64,000 bases of DNA from positions 267,912,131-267,976,130 of the forward strand of contig CM041779.1 in assembly GCA_023374045.1 (NCBI GenBank), in the 5' to 3' direction. Both the position numbers and the translations under genes were made by a program. The number at the start of each line of letters is the position of its first letter. Positions within the stretch are counted from its first letter, which is position 1. Positions 33,407 to 44,040 of this stretch are shown one piece after another. The notes under the pieces were generated by a model. It was given only the letters and a program-made list of their open reading frames with translations, was not told the origin of the DNA and did not search any database. This DNA is from Limonium bicolor. Lineage: Eukaryota > Streptophyta > Magnoliopsida > Caryophyllales > Plumbaginaceae.

Positions 33407-34874
33407 TTTTATTTTATTGTTATCTTTATTTTATTGTATTTTATTTGTTCTGTTGTTTACTGACATTTTGTAGACCATACTGTTTAAAACTTATCAAACT
33501 TCAGGAAGGTAACAGTTCAGTTTGCTTCTTCATGTTTTTATTTTATGTAGTACTTTATTATTTTTGCTTAAGTTATTTATGCCTAATTATTTATATTTTT
33601 CATATTATTATTTTCTTTTTGGTGCCACTTGAGTTCTGCTGGCTATATATGTTTCCCTTTTCAGAATAATATTCGAACATATAGCTGAACTCGCCTAAAG
33701 GAGCAACCTCAGTTGCTCTAGGAATTTCGATATCTTCGGTTGAACACTTGCGCGAACTTAAGTGTGAGGAACGTCTCACCCCTACCAAAGCTTAAGTGTG
33801 AGGAATACCTTCCTCAATCTACGATACAAGGGGAGTTTCAGTTCTTCCTTTATTTTATTAATGTTCAACCTATATTAATCCTTTAAGAGTCTGTCATATT
33901 TTGAAAGGTCCTTTTCTTGAATTTAATTCTGAACAATGAGGACATTGCTCCTCTTAAGTGTGAGGAAGGAGAGACTTTCCCTGAAAATATGACAGTAGTT
34001 CGATAATGCCACACTCTCTTTTTGCTACTCTAAACTGCCTAAATTTAAAAAAAAAATTGATAAAAATGAGATAAAAAAATTGTAGAAGTGTCTGAAATTA
34101 TGTCAGGTGACAACTGAAAGATGGTTTTATTTTAAAGGAGTTTGTATAAAATTATTTTCCTTCAAAATACTCTATTTTTACTCAAAATATGATAGATCTG
34201 CTAACTGTAAAAACCAATTTATGTTAGCTTGGGATTATGGAAATATGTGGAAAGTCAAGGAAAGAAAAGGATAAGACAAGGTACTCCACTGTTTATGAAT
34301 TTTTCTGACCAAAAACAGGCCTCGTCTATCCGGTTATTAAGTTCTTTGGGGTGCTTTAACACCTATCTACCTAAGGTCTCGTGACCTGGGATAGAAGACC
34401 CAACACCGCTACAAGAATAGAGAGAAAAGTCTGGGGTACAGAAAAATAATGCAATTCAAAAAAAAAATATAAATAATATATGTGCTTTGTATATACAATT
34501 TGCACATTCAAAAAAAGATGTGAATAATAAATTGCAATTATATTTATAAACATGAGTACGTGGTGTTGAAAGGTATTGCGGAATAAGGCATTACTTCACA
34601 CCCCTTGTCATCCCGGGTTAGAGAATTGAAATTGGTTGAGAATCCCAGGTTAATCTAACTTGTTTTCTGCAGTCTAGTTTTTCTATGCTTTTATTAAATT
34701 GTTCTCCTTCACTGTTTATAAAAACCTACTTCTAAGAGCAGAATTATTCTTTCAATTGTCACTTTGTCTAAATTCCCTACTACACTTATTTAATCTTGTT
34801 TTATTATTTTGGCTTAGAGATAATTATATTCCTTATTTGCTTGAGGACAAGCAAAAGTCAAGTGTGAGGAAGTT
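33407..34874 (+). other. 3' untranslated region of element A2 with hairpin/purine modules and PPT
   Basis: Hairpin CAATG-AGGA-CATTG (33934-33947) then CTTAAGTGTGAGGAAGG, hairpin TTGCTTG-AGGA-CAAGCAA (34837-34854), PPT AAGTGTGAGGAAGTT (34860-34874). Confidence 0.75.
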
Positions 34875-36426
34875 TGATAAGTGTAAACATATAGACTTAT
34901 TAAGGTTTAATCACCTTATAAATTGTAGCATTTTTAGTAATGTTTCTCACTTATCTTGGGTTTTTCCTATAATTATGTTGTTATATTAACTGATGTATTA
35001 TTGTGTTAAAATGTAGGAAAATGCCAAATAATTACATATTGTAAAGGATTAAAAGAGAGACACGAGGCAGGCACGAGAGGCAGCTTCCTGGACGTGAGAC
35101 CGCCCCTGCAACCGCCTCAGTATAGGCGGACAAGAAGAGGAACAAGAGTGCGCGAGAGATAGCATGTGTCCGCCTCTACTACCGCCTAAAGCAAGGCGGA
35201 CATGAAGGTGGAGACCGCCCTTGCAACCGCCTGTTAAACATGCGGACGTGACTACATGCAACCGCCTAAAGAACAAGCGGACACCATGCGGACAGATCTG
35301 GAAATTAACGCGACGGGTTATCTTCTTCGCCCGTCGACTTCGCCCGTCGACTTGTTTCTACCTTATCCATCTACTCCGCCCACCGCCTACCATAAATCGC
35401 TCACACGTTGCAGCTCTGTCCCCTGCAATCAATGAGCTGCAATCAATGAGCTGCAACTCTGCTTCTTCTTCTTCCTCTATAAATACCACGCTCCATTTAC
35501 CTTCTCCAGGGTCCTTCGAGAGGTTCCGTCCGTGGTTCCTCCTGGAGTTCCAATTCACACCATCACTCCATCTTCATACCACTACACTTTCACTCACTCG
35601 TTCATTTCATTTCTAATCTCCCGTCTCCCGCTTCTCCATTTGTTTTCTTTTCATCTCAGTATTCTCACCTCTAGTCTCACGTATTTAAATAGAAGATCAA
35701 ACTATTTAATATGTTAGGCTAGTTTACATATACTCTGGGAATAATTATTATGTATCTGTATTAATTATGCACTATGTTTTACTGGTTTTAATTTTAATGA
35801 AGTTTGTTACGCTTAAAGGTTTTCTCACATCTTTTTAATAATGTCATGAGTTTCTTAAATTGCTTTACTAAGTCTATTTTGATCAGACCGGTGATAAATA
35901 GACAGGTTAATTAAGCCGTAAAACTGGAGAAAGCTTATTATGATTTAATGAGTTAGTATTTTCAAGTTGCAAGAATAAAATCCTCATACTCCTCTGCCGT
36001 CCACCAGTGGGTGCTTGAGTTTTCATCGGACCTTGCACACCTGGAACGAGTTCTTATGAGGCTATGATTTAGTCCTTAAGAATAAAAACAGGATCTTGCC
36101 AAACAATTATAATTAAACCAGTAGACCTAGCATGAAAGAGCAGATAATATTAATCTGAACCGGAGTCCCGTTTAGTTTATCTATTAACTTAGTTTATTTA
36201 ATCTTTCCTTTTTATTTATAAAAACAAGTCAATTAATCCCCCCTCTTGTGACACGCTTAGGTACTATTATGTGTATATTAGTCCCACGGTTCGACATCCG
36301 GTCGCTTACATTTTTACTATACTACCACGACCGGGATTTTGCTTACAGCCCGACGTTTTTTTGAGTTTTTAATTTCTTTTCTTTTATTTTTACACCAGTT
36401 TAACCACTCACTTTACTACGTCTGCA
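34875..36426 (+). repeat. LTR A3 (1552 bp)
   Basis: TGATAAGTG to CGTCTGCA; palindrome cluster from 35098, TATA box 35478-35485. It lacks any B insertion, so B entered LTR A2 after the LTRs had multiplied. Confidence 0.92.
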
Positions 36427-36429
36427 AAA

Positions 36430-36447
36430 TGGCGCCGTTGCCGGGGA
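36430..36447 (+). promoter_or_regulatory. primer binding site A3 (tRNA-Asp)
   Basis: TGGCGCCGTTGCCGGGGA, three bases after LTR A3. Confidence 0.93.
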
Positions 36448-37255
36448 CTAGATTTATTCTAGTTCCTAAGCCCCGGATTATTCACCTGTTTAATTATAAA
36501 TTTTGTTCTCTTATTTTCTGTTATATTATGTCTATAATATTTTGTTTATTTTTGTTTATACTAATTATCTACTATATTTTGTTAAATATTAATTATCTAA
36601 TAATCTGTTAATATTAATTGGACACCTGACTTTGGCCATCTAACTTCGGACATCTAACTTCTGACATCTAATTACTAACTCTTAATTATTGTCATTTAAT
36701 TTCCATTGTCCTTCAATTTCCAGTATACTAACTACTAACTTATAATTTCTGTTATTTAATTTTCTGTCATTTCTTTCCATTGTCTCTAACTACTAACGTT
36801 TTATATTCTTCTTTCAACTAATTACTAACATTTAATTTTCTGTAAATTAACTTCTAATTTTATGTCATTTTTATTACTAACTTATGATTATATGACTTTA
36901 TTATTCTGTTACGAAACATGTTTCATTAAAATCAAAAAAAAAAAGGAATCGCAGGCTGTGTCCGCCTCATGACAAGCGGCCGCCACACACCGCCTTCCGC
37001 CTCAAACGAAGCGGACGCACACACCCCCTAATAACAAGCGGACGCCACACAAGTCACGTCCGCCTAATAACACCGGTCGCAACTCGAAATAGAAAAAAAA
37101 AGAGAGCTTCAACACCGCGTTTCACTCCACTCCGTTCTCCCCCAATTCTCTCAACTCCAGCTCGAACCCGACGCCAAGGAGAACACCAGCCCGCGCGAAT
37201 CGCCCTCCCCCTCAATTTGCTCAATCTTCTTCAATTCTTCATCAAATCACTCAAG

Positions 37256-37996
37256 GTTAGTACCGAAATCTTCGTTTTTCAATTCTCTACGTTTCTATAG
37301 CTTCAAATCTGTAAATGATGAACTACATTAGGAGAAATTAGGAACTGAAGTTTCGAATCCCTAATTCCACTAATTCGAAAATTTCGAACTTAAATTGCTA
37401 ATTTTGCCTCGAATTTGTCCTCTATTAATCATAATATACTTACACAAGGTTAAATCTTCACTTATTACACTTAGATTTGGTGTTTTGGAAGAATTCCAAT
37501 TTAGGTAGAAGAGCATTTCGAATTGCTTGTTAAAAAATAGAATTTTTCAATTTTATTTTGCCTTGTTGTTAATGAAAGAATAGATTATGATTATAGGTTG
37601 TTATTTATGGATTTGTTTGATGACGGTATTAAAATACCTTGAATCTGACTGAATTAATTGTGGAGAATCGAAGAATTTTAGGGGAGATTCTGTCGAATTT
37701 TCGATAGAATTTATGTTGTATAATTATTCTGTTTATATTTCACATTCTTTGTTCATCTTATTTTGCTCAGTTGTTTATGTCAAATATTAATGTTTTGTTT
37801 GATATAATTTCTATGTTATTTATTAACGTTTTTGTTGTTATTATTTGTTAATTTTTATGATGTTGTTGTCTATTTAATGTTTATGTTGTTTTTGTTTTAT
37901 TGATTTTTTTATGTTATTATTACTCTGTTCAAATATTTAATATTTTATTGTTATGCTGTTAATGTTTGTTTGCTTTTAATTTTAAAAATATATTAG
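37256..37996 (+). other. putative leader intron, element A3 (741 bp)
   Basis: CTCAAG|GTTAGT to TATATTAG|T, one base before the ATG at 37998. Confidence 0.6.
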
Positions 37997-37997
37997 T

Positions 37998-39302
37998 ATG
38001 CCTCGTATACGTGGTGGCGACTGTCCCGGTGCATCTTCTTCTGCACCTTGTCTTCGGGACGACGGCTTTATCTCAGCAGAGGCTCGTGCCTGGTTCGATC
38101 TAGGCAAGGATTTTATTATGGAGAGGAAATTTGAGCCTGCGGTGCTAGAGGCTGCAGGGGTGGATACTCTGTTTGCCAGATTAGGACTTTCGATGGTCCT
38201 AAGGATCGGGCAGGGAGTCTTTTGTCCGGAGCTGGTTAGAGAGTTTTATGCTAATGCCCGGGCGGGCAATATGAGCATTACCTCTTATGTACGCCATCAC
38301 CCCGTGGAGATCACACCCTCGTCATTCACTTCTCTCCTACAGATCCCGGATGGTCCTGACGATATCCGAGGATTCACAGAGGAGTACTTGCAGAGGTCGA
38401 AGTCTAGGTGGCTTCAGGTTGTAGGTCGGAGGATCCGACATAGAGGGGAGGAGGAGAAGGATGTCCTCCCTTTCGCGAGCTTCCCCACGCTGATTCAGAG
38501 GCTTCTCCTGGAGATCCTCAGTCATCAGATTCGCCCATCTGGGGCGCACGATGCTTCTGATGAGGATTGCGCTTTACTAGACTACTTCCTAGGTCCATCT
38601 CCACCCGCTCAGCGCATCTCCTTCAGCCACATCATGTTCGGCCAGCTCCATAAGGTGGTCTCCTACCTGAGGACGAAGAAGAAGAAGATCACTCCCATTT
38701 TTCCCTTCTTCATCGGGCTCCACCTTGTCGGTTCAATCCCACTCTCAGCAGAGGTCAAGCAAGATTTAGAGCTCCGTTCAGGAAAGCGCCCAGTGTCACT
38801 GCAGACTGTGCGGAGCTGGGGTTTTATGCGCTTAGATGACGGTACTTGGGTCAGGGGTACCGCTGCTCGATCTTTCACTGCATCTTCCACAGCAGCAGGG
38901 CCCTCTACGGGAGCTACACCTTCAGCTGATCCCGACCCACCGTCCGCTGACACTGCACAGGGAGAGGAGCCCTACGTGCCGACTACTGACGTGATGCAGA
39001 CTCCAGCTCCTGTTCCTATCTCCACAGATCTACAGAGTCAGCTCCAGGCATTCCATCAGATGCAGCAGCAGATGCATCAGCGCTTCGAGAGCTTTGAGCA
39101 GACTCAGCAGAGGATGCTGGCTGAGCAGTCACAGATGACGGAGCGCTTGGATCAGAGTGACGAGTTGTATTCACGGGTGACACAGCGCTTAGACCGGAGT
39201 GACGAGTTGCATGCACAGACCGCTCAGCTCATGCAGCATCTCCTCGCTCAGATAGGCCAGGGACCAGCACAGCCTTCACAGCCTCCACCACCACCGCAGT
39301 GA
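37998..39302 (+). CDS. Athila ORF2/env-like protein, intact copy A3 (434 aa)
   Basis: The only intact copy of the three. Residues 1-40 are a basic/Ser-rich start (MPRIRGGDCPG). Residues 30-240 form the conserved part: WFDLGKDFIMERKFEP, then ELVREFYANARAG, VRHHPVEITPSSF, LLQIPDGPDDIRG and a helical region ending ISFSHIMFGQLHKVVSYLR with a KKKK stretch. This order resembles the putative plant transposon protein domain seen in Athila ORF2 and related plant proteins. Residues 290-340 are Ser/Thr/Pro-rich. Residues 345-420 are Gln-rich with heptad-like repeats and a duplicated LDQSDELYSRV/LDRSDELHAQT, so probably a coiled coil. It ends in poly-Pro. No clear signal peptide or membrane anchor is seen, so a role in cell entry is not supported. 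In autonomous Athila it lies downstream of pol; here it stands alone after a leader intron. Confidence 0.75.
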   Translation: MPRIRGGDCPGASSSAPCLRDDGFISAEARAWFDLGKDFIMERKFEPAVLEAAGVDTLFARLGLSMVLRIGQGVFCPELVREFYANARAGNMSITSYVRHHPVEITPSSFTSLLQIPDGPDDIRGFTEEYLQRSKSRWLQVVGRRIRHRGEEEKDVLPFASFPTLIQRLLLEILSHQIRPSGAHDASDEDCALLDYFLGPSPPAQRISFSHIMFGQLHKVVSYLRTKKKKITPIFPFFIGLHLVGSIPLSAEVKQDLELRSGKRPVSLQTVRSWGFMRLDDGTWVRGTAARSFTASSTAAGPSTGATPSADPDPPSADTAQGEEPYVPTTDVMQTPAPVPISTDLQSQLQAFHQMQQQMHQRFESFEQTQQRMLAEQSQMTERLDQSDELYSRVTQRLDRSDELHAQTAQLMQHLLAQIGQGPAQPSQPPPPPQ

Positions 39303-40775
39303 TTTTATTTTTATTGTTATCTTTATTTTATTGTATTTTATTTTGTTCTGTTGTTTACTGACATTTTGTAGACTATACTGTTTAAACTTATCAAACTTCA
39401 GGAAGGTAACAGTTCAGTTTGCTTCATGTTTTTATTTTATGTAGTACTTTATTATTTTTGCTTAAGTTATTTATGCCTAATTATTTATATTTTTCATATT
39501 ATTATTTTCTTTTTGGTGCCACTTGAGTTCTGCTGGCTATATATGTTTCCCTTTTCAGAATAAATATTCGAACATATAGCTGAACTCGCCTAAAGGAGCA
39601 ACCTCAGTTGCTCTAGGAATTTCGATATCTTCGGTTGAACACTTGCGCGAACTTAAGTGTGAGGAACGTCTCACCCCTACCAAAGCTTAAGTGTGAGGAA
39701 GGATACCTTCCTCAATCTACGATACAAGGGGAGTTTCAGTTCTTCCTTTATTTTATTAATGTTCAACCTATATTTAATCCTTTAAGAGTCTGTCATATTT
39801 TGAAAGGTCCTTTTCTTGAATTTAATTCTGAACAATGAGGACATTGCTCCTCTTAAGTGTGAGGAAGGAGAGACTTTCCCTGAAAATATGACAGTAGTTC
39901 GATAATGCCACACTCACTTTTTGCTACTCTAAACTGCCTAAATTTAAAAAAAAATTGATAAAAATGAGATAAAATAAATTGTAGAAGTGTCTGAAATTAT
40001 GTCAGGTGACAACTGAAAGATGGTTTTATTTTAAAGGAGTTTGTATAAAATTATTTTCCTTCAAAATACTCTATTTTTACTCAAAATGATAGATCTGCTA
40101 ACTGTAAAAACCAATTTATGTTAGCTTGGGATTATGGAAATATGTGGAAAGTCAAGGAAAGAAAAGGATAAAGACAAGGTACTCCACTGTTTATGAATTT
40201 TTCTGACCAAAAACAGGCCTCGTCTATCCGGTTATTAAGTTCTTTGGGGTGCTTTAACACCTATCTACCTAAGGTCTCGTGACCTGGGATAGAAGACCCA
40301 ACACCGCTACAAGAATAGAGAGAAAAGTCTGGGGTACAGAAAAATAATGCAATTCAAAAAAAAATATAAATAATAATATGTGCTTTGTATATACAATTTG
40401 CACATTCAAAAAAAAAGATGTGAATAATAAATTGCAATTTATATTTATAAACATGAGTACGTGGTGTTGAAAGGTATTGCGGAATAAGGCATTACTTCAC
40501 ACCCCTTGTCATCCCGGGTTAGAGAATTGAAATTGGTTGAGAATCCCAGGTTAATCTAACTTGTTTTCTGCAGTCTAGTTTTTCTATGCTTTTATTAAAT
40601 TGTTCTCCTTCACTGTTTATAAAAACCTACTTCTAAGAGCAGAATTATTCTTTCAATTGTCACTTTGTCTAAATTCCCTACTACACTTATTTAATCTTGT
40701 TTTATTATTTTGGCTTAGAGATAATTATATTCCTTATTTGCTTGAGGACAAGCAAAAGTCAAGTGTGAGGAAGTT
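39303..40775 (+). other. 3' untranslated region of element A3 with hairpin/purine modules and PPT
   Basis: CTTAAGTGTGAGGAA motifs (about 39653 and 39687), hairpin CAATG-AGGA-CATTG (39833-39846), hairpin TTGCTTG-AGGA-CAAGCAA (about 40738-40755), PPT (40761-40775). Confidence 0.75.
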
Positions 40776-42322
40776 TGATAAGTGTAAAACATATAGACTT
40801 ATTAAGGTTTAATCACCTTATAAATTGTAGCATTTTTAGTAATGTTTCTCACTTATCTTGGGTTTTTCCTATAATTATGTTGTTATATTAACTGATGTAT
40901 TATATGTGTTAAAATGTAAGGAAAATGCCAAATAATTACATATTGTAAAGGATTAAAAGAGAGACACGAGGCAGGCACGCGAGAGGGCTTCCTGGACGTG
41001 AGACCGCCCCTGCAACCGCCTCAGTATAGGCGGACAAGAAGAGGAACAAGAGTGCGCGAGAGATAGCATGTGTCCGCCTCTACTACCGCCTAAAGCAAGG
41101 CGGACATGAAGGTGGAGACCGCCCTTGCAACCGCCTGTTAAACATGCGGACGTGACTACATGCAACCGCCTAAAGAACAAGCGGACACCATGCGGACAGA
41201 TCTGGAAATTAACGCGACGGGTTATCTTCTTCGCCCGTCGACTTCGCCCGTCGACTTGTTTCTACCTTATCCATCTACTCCGCCCACCGCCTACCATAAA
41301 TCGCTCACACGTTGCAGCTCTGTCCCCTGCAATCAATGAGCTGCAATCAATGAGCTGCAACTCTGCTTCTTCTTCTTCCTCTATAAATACCACGCTCCAT
41401 TTACCTTCTCCAGGGTCCTTCGAGAGGTTCCGTCCGTGGTTCCTCCTGGAGTTCCAATTCACACCATCATCCATCTTCATACCACTACACTTTCACTCAC
41501 TCGTTCATTTCATTTCTAATCTCCCGCTTCTCCATTTGTTTTCTTTTCATCTCATATTCTCACCTCTAGTCTCACGTATTTAAATAGAAGATCAAACTAT
41601 TTAATATGTTAGGCTAGTTTACATATACTCTGGGAATAATTATTATGTATCTGTATTAATTATGCACTATGTTTTACTGGTTTTAATTTTAATGAAGTTT
41701 GTTACGCTTAAAGGTTTTCTCACATCTTTTTAATAAATGTCATGAGTTTCTTAAATTGCTTTACTAAGTCTATTTTGATCAGACCGGTGATAAATAGACA
41801 GGTTAATTAAGCCGTAAAACTGGAGAAAGCTTATTATGATTTAATGAGTTAGTATTTTCAAGTTGCAAGAATAAAATCCTCATACTCCTCTGCCGTCCAC
41901 CAGTGGGTGCTTGAGTTTTCATCGGACCTTGCACACCTGGAACGAGTTCTTATGAGGCTATGATTTAGTCCTTAAGAATAAAAACAGGATCTTGCCAAAC
42001 AATTATAATTAAACCAGTAGACCTAGCATGAAAGAGCAGATAATATTAATCTGAACCGGAGTCCCGTTTAGTTTATCTGTTAACTTAGTTTATTTAATCT
42101 TTCCTTTTATTTATAAAAACAAGTCAATTAATCCCCCCTCTTGTGACACGCTTAGGTACTATTATGTGTATATTAGTCCCACGGTTCGACATCCGGTCGC
42201 TTACATTTTTACTATACTACCACGACCGGGATTTTGTTTGCAGCCCGACGTTTATTTTGAGTTTTTAATTTCTTTTCTTTTATTTTTACACCAGTTTAAC
42301 CACTCACTTTACTACGTCTGCA
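40776..42322 (+). repeat. LTR A4 (1547 bp)
   Basis: Last LTR of array A, ending TACGTCTGCA at 42322 and followed by CAATG (42323-42327), the right target duplication, then C2 protease sequence. Confidence 0.92.
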
Positions 42323-42327
42323 CAATG

Positions 42328-42719
42328 GAGCTGGCAAACCAATTTCGACACTGATACAAGATTGAACTGGAATTTCGGTATGTATAAAACCCCTTCAATC
42401 TCGCGTTTGTTCCAAGTCGAATATCTCCGACATATTTTACCACCTGCGGACTGCCATCAGGTAAAATAACCTTTCTTCCATCCTTCAGTTTTCTCCAATT
42501 ATCAAACAAATAATCTACCCCTGACATGTAATCGGTGGCGCCAGAGTCTACCAACCATTCCCCTTGGAACAAATCGCTGGAAAAATTTCTTGTAAAACAT
42601 AATTTATTAGTTAGGGCATAAGCGCCAGTACCTGTGAAATTGCAGTGATCTGGTGTTGCTTCGGTTGTTGATTTTGTGCCTTTATTTCGCATAAGTTCAG
42701 TAACTTGTTGCAACTGCTT
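42328..42719 (-). pseudogene. pol: copia protease of C2, interrupted by array A
   Basis: The minus strand reads QQVTELMRNKG, GEWLVDSGATDYMSG with the aspartic protease triplet D-S-G intact, then LPDGSPQVVKYVGDIRLG. The frame shifts near 42385 and continues as SVSKLVCQLH until the array-A junction; the rest resumes at 13349. The protease would cut the Gag-Pol precursor in the particle. Confidence 0.85.
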
Positions 42720-42805
42720 GGGTGTTAATCCCTCTCCCTGTCCGTCTTCATTGTGTGTCTGTCCTGGAGTGTGAACCGCATGAGCAAAACTCTTCTATCT
42801 GCGGG

Positions 42806-43750
42806 CTAAAATAGCATCACACCCATAAATCTGGTAACATCAGCAGCTATGTGTCCTGATTTATTGAAGTTTCTACATGTTTGACGCTGAAAACATTCTT
42901 CAAAGCTATGACCCAGTTTTTTACAGTGTGTGCAAACAACTTTCATCCTGTCAAACTTCTTAATTGGTTTTCTGTGGTTATCACCCATTACAGTAGACTT
43001 GCTATAAAACGACATGGATTCTTTGGTTAAGGAATTATTCCCTCTTTGCTCTTCCTCCTGTACGATTAAAGAAAAGGCCTTTTCTAGGCTTGGAATCTCT
43101 TTCATTGCTAATATTTGTCCTCGGATGGACAAATACTTGCAGTTTAAACCCATGACAAAGTGGATAAGCTTATCCTGTTCTCCTTGTTTCTTGTAAAATT
43201 CTTTGACCCCACACTTACAGCCAGCGCAAGTGCACTTTGGAGGAGAACAAGCTAAGTCTAGTTCCCCCCAAATCCTTTTCAGCTTAGTATAATATTCACT
43301 AACTGATTCATCACCCTGTTTAATCTCAGCAAGTTCCCGTTTCAGGTTGTGGATTATTGCGAGATTAGTATGCTCAAACCTTTTAGACAAATGCTCCCAA
43401 AGCTCCTTCGGGTCATCGCAAAACCGTACACTTTGTGTGATATTAGAATCCAAAGGTGTCTTAAGCCATGAAAGAACAAGCGAATTGGAACACTCCCAAG
43501 CGCTGAAGTGAATCACATCAGCTTCATCAGGTTTGTCAATGCGTCCTATGACAAACCCGTATTTATTTTTAACCTTGAGCGCGGTCTTCATATCCCACTT
43601 CCATCCCAGGAATCCCGTGTCGTTAAATTTTGACACCAAGCTCAATCCTGGGTTCTCCGCTGTGTGAACATATAATGGATCGTTCACATCAATCGTGGTT
43701 GCTGCCGACGCCGTCGCTGGTGTTTTCCCCTTGTTCGAATCTTCCGCCAT
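42806..43750 (-). CDS. gag: copia Gag of C2
   Basis: A long open frame. The likely start is MAEDSNKGKTP at 43750 (the frame is open further to 43771). It begins with a Ser/Ala-rich segment, then the copia Gag hallmark DPLYVHTAENPGLSLVSKF, FLGWKWDMKTALKVKNKYGFV and the UBN2-type core (LKRELAEIKQGDESVSEYYTKLKRIW, split here only for length). Near the C-terminus is one good zinc knuckle CTHCKKLGHSFEEC and a second, damaged one (CRNFNKSGH with the last Cys lost). The frame stops at MGVMLF, where an intact element would continue into protease; a shift separates the two. Gag would assemble the cytoplasmic particle and bind RNA. It is a retroelement relic, though the Gag frame itself is open. Confidence 0.85.
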   Translation of the reverse strand: MAEDSNKGKTPATASAATTIDVNDPLYVHTAENPGLSLVSKFNDTGFLGWKWDMKTALKVKNKYGFVIGRIDKPDEADVIHFSAWECSNSLVLSWLKTPLDSNITQSVRFCDDPKELWEHLSKRFEHTNLAIIHNLKRELAEIKQGDESVSEYYTKLKRIWGELDLACSPPKCTCAGCKCGVKEFYKKQGEQDKLIHFVMGLNCKYLSIRGQILAMKEIPSLEKAFSLIVQEEEQRGNNSLTKESMSFYSKSTVMGDNHRKPIKKFDRMKVVCTHCKKLGHSFEECFQRQTCRNFNKSGHIAADVTRFMGVMLF

Positions 43751-43790
43751 GACTGAACAAAGCGCCCACAACCCTCAAGGATCGTATTCT

Positions 43791-43802
43791 GCTCTGATAC
43801 CA
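43791..43802 (-). promoter_or_regulatory. primer binding site of C2 (initiator tRNA-Met)
   Basis: Minus strand TGGTATCAGAGC, adjoining the LTR end. Confidence 0.9.
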
Positions 43803-44009
43803 TATTAGAAGTTGTATTTAGTGTGTATGTTGTGTAACCGTGTGGGTGTAGAAGACTGGAAATCAATGTATTACTTACATAGCCAAAGCGGCCATATATA
43901 CATACCTAGCCTCAATCTAAGGAATAAATAAAATTGACAAACTAGATCTCTTGTAATCTGTTAAGATATTCCTTAGTATATTTGTTTAATAAAAAATCTA
44001 ACTATAACA
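43803..44009 (-). repeat. 5' LTR of copia C2 (about 207 bp)
   Basis: On the minus strand it runs from TGTTATAGTTAG (44009) to ACTTCTAATA (43803), where the terminal CA has become TA. The upstream border is judged from the TG start only. Bases 44010-44085 could be C1 or filler. No second LTR copy of C2 is present. Confidence 0.65.
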
Positions 44010-44040
44010 AACAAAATTTGAATCAATCTAATTATTGTAG

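Larger units (their letters stand above)
13355..42322 (+). mobile_element. Family A: tandem array of non-autonomous Athila-like elements (4 LTRs, 3 internal regions)
   Basis: LTRs at 13355-14905, 19252-20297 plus 30055-30560, 34875-36426 and 40776-42322 (1547-1552 bp each) alternate with three internal regions of about 4.35 kb. All are in the same orientation and nearly identical. Each internal region has a tRNA-Asp PBS, a leader intron, an Athila ORF2/env-like ORF and a PPT. No gag, protease, RT or integrase is visible. Only the outermost ends carry a target duplication (CATTG/CAATG), so the array expanded by unequal LTR recombination in place, or it integrated as a multimer. Confidence 0.9.
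12741..44009 (-). mobile_element. C2: 5'-half copia element inside C1, split by array A
   Basis: Read right to left: LTR 44009-43803, PBS, gag 43750-42806, protease to 42323, then after the A array the pre-integrase and integrase N-half 13349-12741. The 3' half (rest of IN, RT, RH and 3' LTR) is absent. No target duplication with C1 was found, so C2 is a truncated piece joined to C1. With array A removed, the protease tail reads SVSKLVCQLHCAITFDKSGC in a continuous frame. Confidence 0.8.

Noticed and set aside
37998..39302. Env-like ORF as a true viral envelope
   Set aside because: No signal peptide, membrane segment or cleavage site is visible; the name env-like comes only from position in Athila elements.
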